64,000 bases of DNA, taken from positions 14,808,336 to 14,872,335 of the forward strand of contig NC_080717.1 of the NCBI RefSeq assembly GCF_019097595.1, read 5' to 3'. This stretch comes from Hemibagrus wyckioides. Lineage: Eukaryota; Chordata; Actinopteri; Siluriformes; Bagridae. Below the pieces are notes generated by a model. It was not told the origin of the DNA and made no database searches. It worked only from the letters and a program-made list of their open reading frames with translations. Position numbers and translations under genes: made by a program. Below are positions 12,197 through 24,943 of this stretch, in pieces (within the stretch, counting starts at the first letter, position 1; each line of letters starts with the position of its first letter).

Positions 12197-12779
12197 TGAA
12201 CTGAAAAGTGTGTGGAGGAAAAGAAAATGGAGAGAGACTCAGAGAAAGAGAAAAAGAGGGAGAAGAAGGAAACTGAGCCAGTAAAGGATGTTCTGCCCTT
12301 TGTGTCCGTGGCATGTTAATAAATTGGCTTCTCTCAAGAAACCAGTAACTTTTATACTGCAGAACGGAACTGTTTGTACCATAGCAACTAGACTTTTGAA
12401 GTGTAGCACACAACAGTTTTTCATTCAAGAAACAAAACATGTTTCTTAAACTGTTTTCTTTATTCATCTTAACACAAACACATGCATATTTAGTGTGCAT
12501 TCAGTAAAATTAGGTCATCTGTGTTGTATTTTTCATCAAACTCACAGCAATTAGGAGAATTCTATTTATCTGTAATTGTATTTTGTAGTGAATAATTGCT
12601 AGTTGAATCAGCAGTTGAAGGCACTTTGCTGGGAAGTACTATAAAAGCATGCATGTTTTTTACTGAAAGTACTTCAGTCCCTCAACTGACCTCAGAATAA
12701 GCAGTTTATTCCCTGAAAATCTTTTTGTAACATTAGATATCCTAGACAAAATCTAAACAATATTCCTGTATGCAAGTCA

Positions 12780-13320
12780 GTTCAAACATTTTGATTATTC
12801 AGTTGAAGTTAGTTCAAAGATATGTGAGATTACTGTGGATGATACCACTTAGAAATCATGATGAGGGCTTTGGACTGGAATTGATACAAAGAGTTTTGCT
12901 ATAATGGTTTAGGACTAGAGTTGCTTTGAGGGACAGTTTTGAAGCCAGTCTGAATCAGAGAACAGTTAAACTAAAACAGACTTCATGTAAAAACTAGAAT
13001 GAATTTCCTAGTTAGATAATTGCATTTTTTGACCATTTAGTACAAAGCCCTAGAAGGGAAATTGTTTATAATGACACTATATTGTGTCATGCATATTATG
13101 GGTTAAATTTTGTGTCTGGTTTCCTTCAAAGTTTCTTCCTCATAACCTCTCAGAGAGTTTTTCCTTTCCGCCTTCACCTCTGGCTTGTTCGTTAGTGATA
13201 ACTTGATTAAATTTGAAATTGTAAAATGTACATCCTGAATTTAAGTACTTCTGTATAACTGATTTGTGACAATGTCAGATTTTAAAAGAGCTTAAAAAAT
13301 AAAACTGTATTGAATTGAAA
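12780..13320 (+). repeat. Interspersed repeat, copy B (TTGAA-tailed, LINE-3'-end type)
   Basis: Same family as 241-640 and 33419-33850, here on plus. Diagnostic blocks in order: 'GTGGATGATACCACTTAGAAATC', 'GACTTCATG...GAATTTCCTAGTTA', 'CTCAGAGAGTTTTTCC', 'CACCTCTGGCTTG', 'TTTGTGACAATGTC', then 'AATAAAACTGTATTGAATTGAAA'. The last block has the AATAAA plus short direct-repeat tail of a non-LTR 3' end. Confidence 0.65.
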
Positions 13321-13321
13321 T

Positions 13322-13545
13322 CAGGGGGCATGTTAATGCAGTGTGTAGCCTCCCAGCTCCAGGGTCTGAGGCTCAATTCTGAGCTCAGATTACTGTCTGT
13401 GTGAAGCTTTGCATGCTCTCCTTAGATCCAATTGGTAGAGGCAACTGTAAATTGCCTGTATATGTAAAGGTATCCCTGTCCAGAATGAGTTCAGATCTAC
13501 CACAATCCTGATCAGGATTAAATGATTTTCATTTCTTGTATGATT
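13322..13545 (+). repeat. Degraded fish SINE/L2-like repeat
   Basis: Contains 'CAGCTCCAGGGTCTGAGG', 'TCAATTCTGAGCTCAG', 'TTACTGTCTGTGTG' and 'CCTGATCAGGATTAAA', blocks of a family abundant in teleost genomes whose 3' end is seen better at 46021-46171. It abuts copy B of the previous repeat. Confidence 0.5.
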
Positions 13546-16500
13546 TTAATCACTGGTATAGGTTTTCAAGTAAAGTTCATGGTGACAGAGTCGTACACAA
13601 GTGGGTTTGGTCAGAGATCCACATTTACTCAACATGGACTGTGATTATTATGATTACTTTGCTTTGGTTGTGATTAACTGGTCATTAGTTAAGAGCGTTG
13701 AAATATCACTCCATCTTTTTACTGATCCTATTATACAAGACGATCCATTTTCATGCATTATTATTTGTTGTTTTAGCACTTAATGGCCTGGACCCTTCGG
13801 ATCTGCTTTACACTGACTTTCAGGCTCTGATGAAATTTAATCAGTTCCTTCTGGCAGTTTCATGTACTCAGTTAAAGCACAAGGAAACCCGTCATGTTAT
13901 TAGTAAATTAAAAATATGCCCTTTTCTTTCTCTGCCTGGTAATGCAGAAATACTTGCCCTTTAAACTCAGCATGTTTCCTCTTCATCCATTTCTGCAACC
14001 ATGAGCTAAAACTATGGGACATTTGTATATAATAATTACAAATTATATTTTAACACAAACTATTTTATTGACAAATAATCTGAGCCATTATTCAGTGTAT
14101 TTATTATAAACATATAGTCCAGGTAACATACATGTATGACGAGCATTGTCCATGTGGGAGTTAGTGACTGAATTAGTTGTTGTGTAGTTACGCTCCTTGA
14201 ACTCTGTAGGCAGTCGAACTGCTTAAAGTTCTTCTAGGAAACTGACAACCAAAAATGGCCCATAAGACATGAAGGGAGGATGACAATATCAGCACATTTG
14301 AGTTATTTCATTTCTGTCCTGTCCAGGCAACAACTGTGGCAACTGAGACTGGGTAGCACATTCTCCACACTGGTCATCAGCACAGGTTTGCCAGATTTGA
14401 GCCAGCTGTCAGCCAGCATATCATTCATTTTCTCCCTGATGGAAAAAAAAAAAAAAGTATTGTGGAAGGTGCTGCTCTCACTGCAATAAGAGTGGAATGA
14501 GTTATCTGAGAGGCATGAAGTAATCTGATGTACTAAAGAAAGAAACAGACCTCAGGCCTCAAAAGTATTATAAACACTAGTTTTAAGTGTTTGAGACAAT
14601 TTGTGAAGTGTTAAAGGATTGTATTTCACTCTAGATTGCATGAACATAGCAGTCCCTTTTCCACTCAATTCTAATTCTGTTGCAGACTTCATCTTGTCCA
14701 CATTGCAGTTGCTGTGTGCTTTAATGTTGTGCTAAAATGCTTTGCTGGTGTGCAGTTCATGAAGAAACTGGCCTGAACAATTTTTCACTATTTACCATGA
14801 TACAGCATATGAAATATCCAATTTAATTCCAGCCACTTTCATCTGGAAAATAGATTTGTGTGAAAATGAAAGGTCACACATATTATACATTCTTAGATAA
14901 AAAAAATGGTTCCACATTATCGTAGTCAGTGTGGATCCATAACCTGTTCCATGAGCACTGGGTGTGTCCATGCGGCTCAGATGTAATACTTTTCCCATCA
15001 AACTAAACCTGCAGTTGTATTTTAGCATTAACAAAATATTCACCACTGAATATTAAAGAACGGCGTAATTTTTAATATAACACATGTTTAATAAAACATT
15101 TAAAAAGCAAAACATATATAATATTTATTTACAGTAAATTAATATTATATTATCTAATAATATTATATTATATTATTATTATATTAGCAATTCATTCATA
15201 ATAATTAATTAAATATTTTCAAATACTTTTATGATGCTATATTAGATAGATAACTTGGAGCATTGTTGGACCGATTTCCATGTTCTTCTCACTCATAAAT
15301 CTAGAAAAAAAAAGAACTAGACAAAGAAAAAGAAACTGTATTTTTGTTCCCAGAGCTTCTGTACTCTGGCCTAAGTAGAGTAATTGAATGAGCATAAGGG
15401 AAGATGCAGGAGGTGTCATGAAAGAACATCAACAGTATTAGTCACAGGAAACACTGCATTACACTCTGCTGTATCTTACAAAAGCTACAGATCTACATTT
15501 CCTCGCCGCTCAGTAGTTCTGCTTGAACAGCCACCAAATGTCTGGATAAATCTGAATGGGTAAAAGTGTCTGTGTGATGCATTGAGTTTTGTACTTGTGA
15601 TCATTAATACTGATATCAGTGTAATTATAACAAGTTTTAGATAGCTCTGTTTCTGTCCTAATAAAAAAAAAAAAACACTAGAATTTTGTTTGCACTGTTT
15701 TAAAACTAGTCATTTAACAGCTTTTTTAACATCGTCTTGCTGTCCATATCTCACTCAACCCATGAATCAAGGATCTGATTATCCTGATCATGATCCCAAC
15801 AGTCCACTTACCAACAATCATATATATTTTTAAATGGTTAGTAAATACAAATCTAATGACAAGAAAAAAACATCAAGTTTTTCACAAGGCTGTGCAAAGG
15901 AAGCTAGCTAACTATTTGAGAGAATGTTTTGGAATTTATCTGGATAAAATTATAACACTACAGCAAACATTTATACTTTTGAACGGTTGGTACGCTCTTG
16001 TAGAAAAGATTGTGAAAATTGGCAGAGTGAGAGGAATTACAACTAAAAAAAGAACAATAGAAGGGAATGGGTTATTGTGTAGTAGCTGTCCAGATGTTGT
16101 CTATGAGTGCAAATCATATTAAGAGAGAGAGAGAGAGAGAGAGAGAGACTAGTGAATACTAATATATTATATGTGTTAATACTAGCATTATTCTTGAAAA
16201 AGACTCAACCACATGCCAAGGTTTTAGCAGTGAATGGGTTTAGTTGTGAATGAGTAATAACATAAAACATTATAGTTAGACAATTAACAAACTTTAAGCC
16301 CAGAGAGACTTTTCTTGAGACTATACCTCTAAAACCAGAGCATAAGAAGACAATAATTTCCAACACATCTGGCAAAGGCATCAAGGAATAACGTAAACCT
16401 CTAATGGGAAATCTAAAATAAACAGTGAATGACTTAACAGAGTGAGATGTTCATACTTATGATCTACATCATGATTTAGTTGCAAGCCTAGCTTCCTCTG

Positions 16501-17394
16501 TGCAGGGATAGACCTTCTAAAAATAATAATAATAATAAATCAACAACATAATAGGTTGCTATTAGACATAAACACATTAGATATGTGTTTGTGGTTTAAC
16601 CCTATGTTCCAATATGTAAGCTAATACATTTGTGCATTTGGTAAATTAACTTCATCTAGTGTAGCCTACTGAAGGATTAATGTATCTTAAATAGGATCCA
16701 TTAGTTAATCCTAATCATCCTAACTCGTTTTTAACTGTTTGTAATGTTACACTTGTTTTAATATACTGTGTCACTAAAGTTGAAGCACACTTCTTTAAAG
16801 CAAACACAAATTGCCTGAGCTCCAAAGCAAGACATTCATGACTCTAGCTGCTTGCTGGAAATAGTTAATTTAATCCTGATGTTCTGCCTGTTTCATGTCT
16901 CAGGTGTCTTTTTCAAAATCTCCACCAATTTGTGTGTAAGAACATGCACATCAATAATGTTATTGGTGCAGACAGAGAGAAAATTGCTTCTCTACAAATG
17001 GAAGATTTTTGTTGCCATGGTTTCTTACAAAGTTAAGCTCCATCATCAGTGGCTTTATGAGAAAGCCATTTTCCTCTTTTGCCTTTTAGCATTATTATAA
17101 TATGACATAGCAAACAGAAAGACTGAAAAACTTGCCAGAACTTAATCAATTTCATCACAGTGACACAAAAGAATTATGGTTGAAAACTGTTTATCTTAAA
17201 TAACATCTAATCAGAGATAAAAACAAAATAAGTTAGACACAATATGATGTAACAGTAAATATGATAGGCAGAAAAACAGAGGTTTAGAGGCATTAAAAAG
17301 CTTAAGCCTTGTTTACTTATGTCATATTCATTTTGTAATGCATATGTGCTTTCATGTATTTGCATTTAGGTTTATTTTGAAATTCCCTTTGTGG
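13546..17394. other. Intergenic sequence, no gene seen
   Basis: AT-rich DNA with a strongly AT-only patch at about 15060-15240 and a short GA microsatellite at 16122-16148. An 88-codon frame at 13698-13964 and a 110-codon frame at 15793-16122 have no recognisable domain and no convincing splice context, so I do not call them genes. Confidence 0.5.
16122..16148. repeat. (GA)n microsatellite
   Basis: About 27 bases of pure GA. Confidence 0.95.
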
Positions 17395-18750
17395 ATAAAG
17401 ACCAGGTCTTGGTGATGGGGCTTGTGTAATTTGGTGAACCTCAGGGCTATGTCACAAGAAGCTCTTGGTAAAGCCACCCCTGATGAACAGATATGAAAGA
17501 GGGCCCCTTCATACATACAAAAAACACCCTGCTCTGATTTGGGTTATTCGGACCCACCTCCCCTGGAGCCAGTCCTGGATGTGGTGTCCACAAGTGAGTG
17601 CCTGGTGACTGGGCCACCCACATAACCTGGTCGGGCTCAGCCCGAAATAACAGTGTGGGGGTGGGGGTCAGGTCTCACATGGGATAGGTTTGACTTTGGG
17701 AGCATGGAACATTACTTTGCTGTGAGCAAAGAGTATGTGAGATGGAATAGTAAGGACTAGATATAGTATACCATACACAGTAGAAGCTCCAAACCAAACT
17801 TCTTCACTAGAGGATATCTTTCTTCTGCTCTACAATTCCCATAGGACATAGACCTTACTCAGGTGTGAGGATTCTCACCAGTCCCAGGCTAAAGCCATCA
17901 CACTTTTTGACAGTGGATAAGATGCTTGCCTCAGTGAGATTTCAAAGCTCAGGAAGAAAACTTATACTTTTGTCTATGCATATGCACTAAATAGAGGTTC
18001 AGCCCTCTTGGAGATGTTAAAAGATCAAGACAGTACTTCCTTCTGACTCTGTTGTGCTGATGTTATAAGTCATGAAGATAATTTGAGGGGCATGACTGAT
18101 AGGAATGGCCTCATGGATCTAAACTTCCATGAGGCCATTCCTGGGACTGTCATGGACTGTCGGTAACAGTTTGTCAGACACAAAGTTCTCATATGTTTAC
18201 TTAGTAGAGCACCAAAAAGTCTAAAAATCAATTATTTATTAATTTTATTATCAGATATTAGATCATATGTTTGCACGAAAGGGCAGATCTGTCAAAGAAT
18301 CACTAGTTAGGTGCTGGCCAGTTTTACTTAGTAAGCCCAGCAGAATCTTAGGGGTTGCTTGGGAAAGTCTGGTATGTGGGGACATTCAGTATGATGTCTG
18401 GTTAACACACCGCTTCAGTATTGAGACCTCATTCAGTGCTTTTGGAGTCGAGGTGCTGTTCTTCCAATTTCAAGAGCAGCCATTTGAGATGGTTCAGATA
18501 GCTTACAAGGACGCACCCTGGTCAGCTCCTTGTATAGCTATATCGGGCATGTCCCACAGGACATAGACCTTTGCACAGAACCAGGACCTATTGGAAGGAG
18601 AATACTTCACATTTGGCTTGGGAATGTCAGGATCCCCAAGGAGGACCTGGTATCTGTGGCTGGGGATAGAGATGTCTAAGCTACTGATCTTCTCAGCCTG
18701 GTTCTATTGTGATCCCTACCAGGAAACCTGGAAGAAAAATGGATCTTGGA
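17395..18750 (+). mobile_element. Degenerate non-LTR retrotransposon (LINE), endonuclease and 3' parts
   Basis: The 5' part carries leader blocks of a common fish LINE ('GGACCCACCTCCCCTGGAGC', 'CCTGGTCGGGCTCAGCCCGA'). Around 17990-18150 on plus a broken frame resembles the APE-type endonuclease stretch (HEDNLRG then RNGLMDLN, where intact elements have a GDFNAH-type motif followed by a GRNGL-type motif). From about 18440 the sequence jumps to the element's 3' end ('GGGCATGTCCCACAGG', 'CCCCAAGGAGGACCTGG', 'GGAAGAAAAATGGAT'), so the reverse transcriptase core is deleted. Stops and frameshifts throughout; inactive. Clade (I/Nimb-like or other) is not certain. Confidence 0.65.
18101..18142. repeat. 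Perfect 17-bp inverted repeat with 8-nt loop
   Basis: AGGAATGGCCTCATGGA at 18101-18117 is the exact reverse complement of 18126-18142, separated by eight bases. It sits inside the endonuclease part of the LINE relic; the left arm matches the element's own sequence, so the right arm looks like a local inverted copy. Confidence 0.9.
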
Positions 18751-18752
18751 CA

Positions 18753-18831
18753 TTTGTTTGTTTGTTTGTTTATTTATTTATTTATTTATTTATGAAGTGA
18801 AGTGAAGTGAAGTGAAGTGAAGTGAAGTGAA
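18753..18831. repeat. Compound microsatellite (TTTG)n(TTTA)n(GTGAA)n
   Basis: Three adjacent arrays: TTTG units, then TTTA units, then about eight GTGAA/AAGTG pentamers. It begins just after the 3' end of the LINE relic, as expected for a microsatellite seeded by a retroposon tail. Confidence 0.95.
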
Positions 18832-21800
18832 TTAGTGTCTTGGTTAATGAAGTGTCTTATTTTGCAAAATGCAATTAAAGGATAAACAGTATTAACTTTC
18901 ATCATTTTTTTAATATAAGACCAAATAATGTGTGCAATTTTAATGTTGCATTTTAGGTTTGCTAGATTTTACGCTTGGACACCATGCACTTATATCATGG
19001 CTTTTCATTGTTTCAGCTGCTTTTATTACTCATAAGTAGTTTACCAGAAATCTGAGTGGACTCTAATTATTTGGCCACCTGTGTTGTCTTCTGTTTTTAT
19101 TACTATTATTATTATTTCTGCAGTATAATTATCTCAAGCATTCATTGTTCCTATTATAAAAGAAACCAAGATAGATGCAGCAGCTTAAGGCTACTACGAG
19201 GCAAGAAAGACATTGTGCTGGCCATCTGTGTGCTATTTAGATTGATCCCACAGCAATGGCTACTTAATTCTAGAGCTGTCAGGGAGCATCATTAGATGCG
19301 TCATTTTTCAAGCTTCATATTTCATTATCCACAAGGAGGCTTGTATTACCCTCAGGATTGAAGTCAAGTGTCCTGGAATATTTCTGTAGCAGTGGAACAT
19401 TGCTGACCCTCTTGTTTAACTATACCCCACCTCATTAAAGATTATGTAGGCCAAGGGGAACCCTTAAATAGCAGAAGAATTATGACCCATTTTGCCCCGA
19501 AAGAGGCATTTTCAATGCTTCAGTGTACCCCAAGCACTAACATTAAAAAAACACCTCAAACAACTTGCATAATGCCAACTGTTTTGTATACTTTTGTATC
19601 CTCAAGCATTAAACATCAGATGGAAAATTGCATTATGGCTGTGAGCAACAACAGCTCATGCTGGGGGATGGTGTAAACAAGACTTAGTAAGTGACACCAT
19701 GCTGCCCTGTACTGCATCCCTTTCTCTCGCATTTTTCTTCTAAAACCCCAGTGGGATATCAGGAGGAAGAAGTTAAGAGCTGAGTCACAGCCACAGCAGA
19801 GCCTTAAGCCTGATAATACTGCAAGAGTGTGAGGAGTTATCCTCCTTCCTGTTTTAATTAGGAAGAGTACATCATCAACAGGCAATCATGTCATCAGCTT
19901 CCTTCCCTAGTTTGATTATAGAATGTGAGAACTACGTCATTGTGCATGTACAGCTCTGTTGATATGACACAGGGTTTTTTTTAGCTTCGAAACTGATGTG
20001 GTTATTTTCGTTTTGGCTTAAAGTGTGCATAATAGCATAAGTCAATACATGTGAAACACTGCCCTATCCAACTTTGCACCAGACTAGCCATAATCAGCCA
20101 CTCATTATTCAGTACAGCTTCAACACTGGCTTGTCTTGAGGCCTGTATCACCTCATGGGAGTCAGATTTTTTCCCCATTTTCAGGAGGCTCTTAAAAAAA
20201 CCATCACCAGGCATCCATCAAACACTCTCTGGCTTGTCAAAATTTCAGCATGTACTTTCAGGTGCACCAGTGATCTGCATTTTCAGCCTGCAGATCAGGA
20301 AGTTCTGATTTATAGTTCAGCTTGCATGTCATAAGATATGTGCTTCATACCTCAGTGGTTAGGTTAAGTGTACTTTTGATCTGCACTGGTGCCTTTTATG
20401 CTCTGCCTTCCCTTCTGGTCTGTTGTAGATGTCAATGTATACATTCTTTAACTTTCTAGGAACTTTCAAGAGGCCCCAGAATACACATTTCAGCATGCTG
20501 TCAGACAGAGTGCCTTTTTGAACTTTTTATCTTTACCATTTGCATCTTTATTTCATCTTTATTATATAATGTCAGCCACTTGCCAAGCTTTTAATAGTGG
20601 GTGAAAGTAACCCATAAGAATAAGCAAAAGAAATCAAGCGTAGGGAGAATAATGTACTGCTGAGCTGACAGAAAGTCTATGTTTGCAATTAACACCTTTT
20701 AATGTCCCACAGAGGCTGCATGGTGGGCTCCAAAGTAAGCACATAATTCCTCACTGTTTAAAGCCTTTAAATGAATTACGTAAAGATAATTAATAAGTAA
20801 AGATTACCCGTTGATCTTCTAAGTACGCAAAGACCATTCAACTGATGAACACTGCTGGATATTGTCATCTACCTATATGATGTAGCATTTTCTTCTTGTC
20901 ATTAAGTTTGTTTATAACAGTTTACTTACAGAAACCTGGAACACTTTAATACTTCTGTTAGCCTGAGGGTAAGGCATATTTCCATGTATTTTAAGATGTG
21001 TTGACAAATGCTTTTCTGCATCTTATGCTGGACGCAGCCTGTTGATGACTACACTTAACTTTGAACAGCTTATTGAATTTCCTCCAGGAAATCTCCCCTG
21101 TGCATCGCTGAATGCTCTGCTGTAGGCAGTCACTGTGGAGACTTCAATTACTGGCAAGTCCCAGCCGGCTGATTTCTAACTGCGGCCAGCAAATTAGAAG
21201 AGAGAGACAGAGAGAGAGTGTATGTGTGTCTAAGGACGATCATTTAGAGAAGTCTAGTCTAAAGTTTAGTTACAGCACCTAAAAAATCAGGAAACTAGAG
21301 AAGTCAAAGCTCAAGTGGAGTTCAATAAGCCTAGTAGTGAGAAGAGGAAACTCTTTGTTCATATGCTGGAAACAAGCCAACTGCCTGTGCCATAATCCAC
21401 CGGGTGACTGATTTATAACAGGCATTAAACTGTTGACTAAACCTAAACTTCCTGAACTTATATTCTTTCTACTGGTTACAAAGAAAATGCCCTTAACATA
21501 GAAGAAGCATAGGATTTGTGCACCATTGAGTTGTTTAGTGTGTTTTGTGTGTTTAATTGTGTGACCTGGTAGCTGCAGTGCTCTACATAATGATTGCCAT
21601 TCAATAATGAGGAAACATTAATGTATACATTCAGTATTCGATTTGTACATCTGGTCATCCTTCTTTATTTCAGACCACATGTTTTCAGTTCTACATCCAA
21701 AGATAGTCATTACACCAATTTCATGTTTTTCTCTGTTATATTTCTGTGTTGTCCCTAAACATTATGTGCATGCCATTGAGTGGAAATTTCTATGCCATTC

Positions 21801-21865
21801 AAAGATAACATTTCACAACAGGGATTTTACATTTGTGCTTCTTCATGTATAATCAATATAAGTTT
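18832..21865. other. Intergenic sequence, no gene seen
   Basis: About 3 kb with only short open frames and no recognisable domain. A short GA-rich patch lies at about 21195-21230. Confidence 0.5.
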
Positions 21866-21869
21866 TGGG

Positions 21870-23130
21870 ACAGCAAGGACTATTCTTTTTAATATTTTTG
21901 GCTACACCCTAAAGACATTTGGGTTTGAGATGAAACAATAAATATGGCACAATAGAGTCAAATTGCAGCTTTAATTTTCTGATATGTACATCTACCACCA
22001 ACTGTTCAAGTGATCAAAATATCACTTTCAATCAATATTGGAACATGTTACTGACAGGTGTTTCTTGTGCCCAGTTAGTGTGACTGTTTAAACAGTTAAT
22101 AGCTCTGAATCTCAACTCTCGGTTTGAGGCCTGGGTTTCCTCTATGAAGACTGCATTTTCTTGTTAAAAAGGATAAATCAACATGAAGACCAGAGAGCTG
22201 TCTATGAGAGAAAAGTTTGCAATTCTAAAGCTTTGAAAAGAGGGAAACTCAATCACAGTCATTGCATTGAGCATATCAATCCAACAATTGCAGCAATAGC
22301 AAACCCTTGCATGCTAACTTGATGACTCAGTGGTAGGTTACTTGCCTACCATGTGGAAGGCCTGGGTTCGACTCCCAGCTAATGCCCAAACCCCAGCCAG
22401 TGGATGCAGTGCTGGTCCCAAGCCTAGATAAAAATGGAAGGGTTGTGTCAGGAAGGGCATCCGGTGTTTTTGTGCGAACCAGTTGGTCCGCTGTGGTGAC
22501 CCCTCGCGCACAAGAGAGCAGCCGAAAGATCAACAACAACTTATGTGCTAACAGCTACAACCGAACAGGTCGATCAAGGAAACAGCAGGTAATGGTAGAA
22601 ACATTGTGAGAAAAACCCCAAAACAGTCAGTGACATTACCAACAACCATCACATGACAGGGGTATGGGTATCACAGTCTACTGTTTGAAAAAGAGCAGAA
22701 ATATAAAGACCAAAGTACAAGATACAAAATACTCATCAGCAGCAAGAATCAGAAGCCCAGATTGGAATTTGCAAAGATATACAGACATGATCCTCAGAAG
22801 TTCTTGAACTAAGACGAAGCCAAAACAAAGTGATGGAAAGGCCAAAGTATGGAGAAAGTAAAGATCTGAGCTGTTGAACAAGCCTGGATAAGCATCACAA
22901 AAGAAGAATACAACAAACTGGTGATGTCAGCGAGTCTCTGGCTTGATGCAGTTATTGTTACCTTGCTCACCTAAATTTGGGTGACCTGCCACCAAAGGTT
23001 CTAAGTTGTTTAAAACATAGATGTAAATGCCAGAAAATGAAAACTGAAATTCTGATATATTGTTTTACATTTATCTTTTGAGCTCAAACCCAATTGTCTC
23101 CAGTGTATAACAGCATCCTGGAAGAAGGTG
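21870..23130 (+). mobile_element. Degenerate Tc1-like transposon, interrupted by a SINE
   Basis: Left end 'ACCCTAAAGACATTTGGGTTTGAGAT' (about 21905) and right end 'TTTTGAGCTCAAACCCAATTG...CAGTGTATA' (about 23077-23110) are inverted copies of each other within long terminal repeats. The body keeps blocks of transposase coding sequence on plus ('ATGAAGACCAGAGAGCTGTC', 'CAGTCAGTGACATTACCAAC', 'CATCAGCAGCAAGAATCAGA', 'GATTGGAATTTGCAAAGA', 'AAAGCATCACAAAAGAAGAATA'-like). A SINE at about 22316-22541 splits it, and a large C-terminal part of the transposase is deleted near 22880. Many stops; inactive. Confidence 0.8.
22316..22541 (+). mobile_element. tRNA-derived SINE nested in the Tc1-like element
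   Basis: The head is tRNA-like with an A-box region (GACTCAGTGGTA, 22324-22335) and a perfect-looking B box (GGTTCGACTCC, 22365-22375), 41 bases apart. The body carries blocks of a very common fish retroposon ('CTGGTCCCAAGCC', 'AGGGTTGTGTCAGGAAGGG', 'CATCCGG', 'GGTGACCCCTCGCGC', 'GAGCAGCCGAAAGA') and ends in a CAA-rich tail. Transposon sequence resumes on both sides, so the SINE is the younger insertion. Confidence 0.8.
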
Positions 23131-23290
23131 GGCAGCAACTGGCAAATGACTAAACTGGGAGAAAATGGGGGTATAAATTCAAAGAAAAATGAGACAGAGT
23201 AGATGTGAAAAACATTGTTATATAACAGTGGCTTTGTTTGATGAATTTGTTTGCCTATATTTTAAACATGTTTTAAGGTTCTTACAAACA

Positions 23291-23530
23291 TACAGTGGGG
23301 TCTCAATGTCTGAAAGCACTAGTGAGAATGTTTCTATTTTGCATCTTTTCTCATTTTATGCAGCAATTTTCATTACAAATTATATTCTTGACAAATTAAG
23401 TGATAAATAGAATCTTTGAAAAATTTACACAAAATTCAGAGATTATTAGCATTTGTACTTCTTTTCTGCTTTAATGACAGCGTGCACTCAAACTGGTATG
23501 AACTCCATAAGTTTGTGCAAAACCTCATGA
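23291..23530. mobile_element. Second Tc1-like transposon relic (left end)
   Basis: Starts with TACAGTGGGGTCTCAATGTC, a typical Tc1 terminal sequence, followed by 'GAAAGCACTAGTGAGAATG', 'TTTCTATTTTGCATCTTTTC' and 'TTTAATGACAGCGTGCACTC', all blocks I recognise from a fish Tc1 family. The right boundary could not be found and may extend to about 23860. Confidence 0.55.
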
Positions 23531-24852
23531 TCTATTTTATATTAAATCCATCAGTGTGTCGTCTAAACGTGCTCGAATAAAGGGACAAAGCATGAATCAG
23601 TTAACGTGGACAATCTCACAAATTAACTTATAAATAAATTGGGACCTAAAAATAATGCAGACCCTTAAATAATAAATAGTCAAGATGTTGCGCATGTCCT
23701 TTTTAAAAGAAAAAATCCTGTTTTAAAGTATAAAATATTCCAGAGTTTCAGTGTGGACCTCTATGCATTTGGCCCATAAATGTCTGAGAACTTTTTTCGT
23801 TGTTGGAACAAAGAAAAATATTTATTCCTGTTCTTCACATGGAAATTTTTAATTGTTTTTAGATTATTTTACTTATCTGCCTTCACTTAAAGAAGGCAGA
23901 AAATAACTGTGGGGATCATGATAGTCAATTCTACTAATGATTAAATATATCACAGTTCCTAGAAAGAGAATCATATCCCCTTGGCGTGATGTGAAGAGGA
24001 AGAACAATATTCTGACAATTAGGGAAGATTAAATTTCACCCTGCTCCTTGAAGTAATGGCCTTAATTTAACATTCGGGAAGTTCAGATGAGTGTTAGTCA
24101 TGCATGCATGCTTGAAGATAAGAACTTTGGAGACTGTTTGAGTCATTGTTGACGTCTGACGAGAAGGAACAATTTCAAGAGCAAAAAAAAAAAAACCAGT
24201 CATAGTAAATGGTACTATATTCCAATTTGGGTCTTTTTTGGGTTTCTAACCATGTCTTCTTTCTTATTCTCCTTCTTATTCAGGCCATGTTTTATTTGTT
24301 AAAGATATTTTTCATACATATAGACATAAGAACACCGCCATATATAAAATGTATTCAGAATGCTTTTCTGTTATTGAAAAAAAATGAAAATAATGATTCT
24401 TCAGAAAGCATATGATTACACAAATAATCAGATTGTTATTGTGATTAATTCTTAAGAAATGTAACAAATGAACAAACATCTTATCAGCTTTGGTTTTGAT
24501 CCATGAAACTGAGAAGAAGAAAAGAACTATTAAATTCCTAGCAAATTCCTGTGCCTTGTAATGATTGTTAAATACATTGCGGTGTGTAGTGCTTCACTGA
24601 GCTTATAGTATACATTTTAGAAGGTATGTTTAGCATAACTGGCATGAAAGGGGTAATAAAGTCAGAAAGGTGTCATTAGTTTTTAAAAAAAACATACTGG
24701 ATAAGACACAATATAAAATTATAGTGTATAGTATGACAGAAAATGTAAAAAACAGAACCCCAGCAAGTAATTACCTGAGTGAATACTAACTAGATGGATA
24801 GCCAATGTTTAACACCTTGTTGATGTGTTCATTAACTAGTTTTTACTTGTTC
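23531..24852. other. Intergenic sequence, no gene seen
   Basis: AT-rich DNA, the first part possibly still transposon-derived. No gene or clear repeat. Confidence 0.45.
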
Positions 24853-24889
24853 GTTTGTTTGTTTGTTTGTTTGTTTGTTTGTTTGTTTA
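24853..24889. repeat. (TTTG)n microsatellite
   Basis: About nine GTTT units. Confidence 0.95.
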
Positions 24890-24943
24890 CAGAATCAGTT
24901 AATCTCCCCTGTGCAAATGTTCAAAAATATATAGTTTAGAATT

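Noticed and set aside
22316..22392. A functional tRNA gene
   Set aside because: The A and B boxes are those of a SINE head; it is followed directly by retroposon body and lacks a full cloverleaf and terminator.
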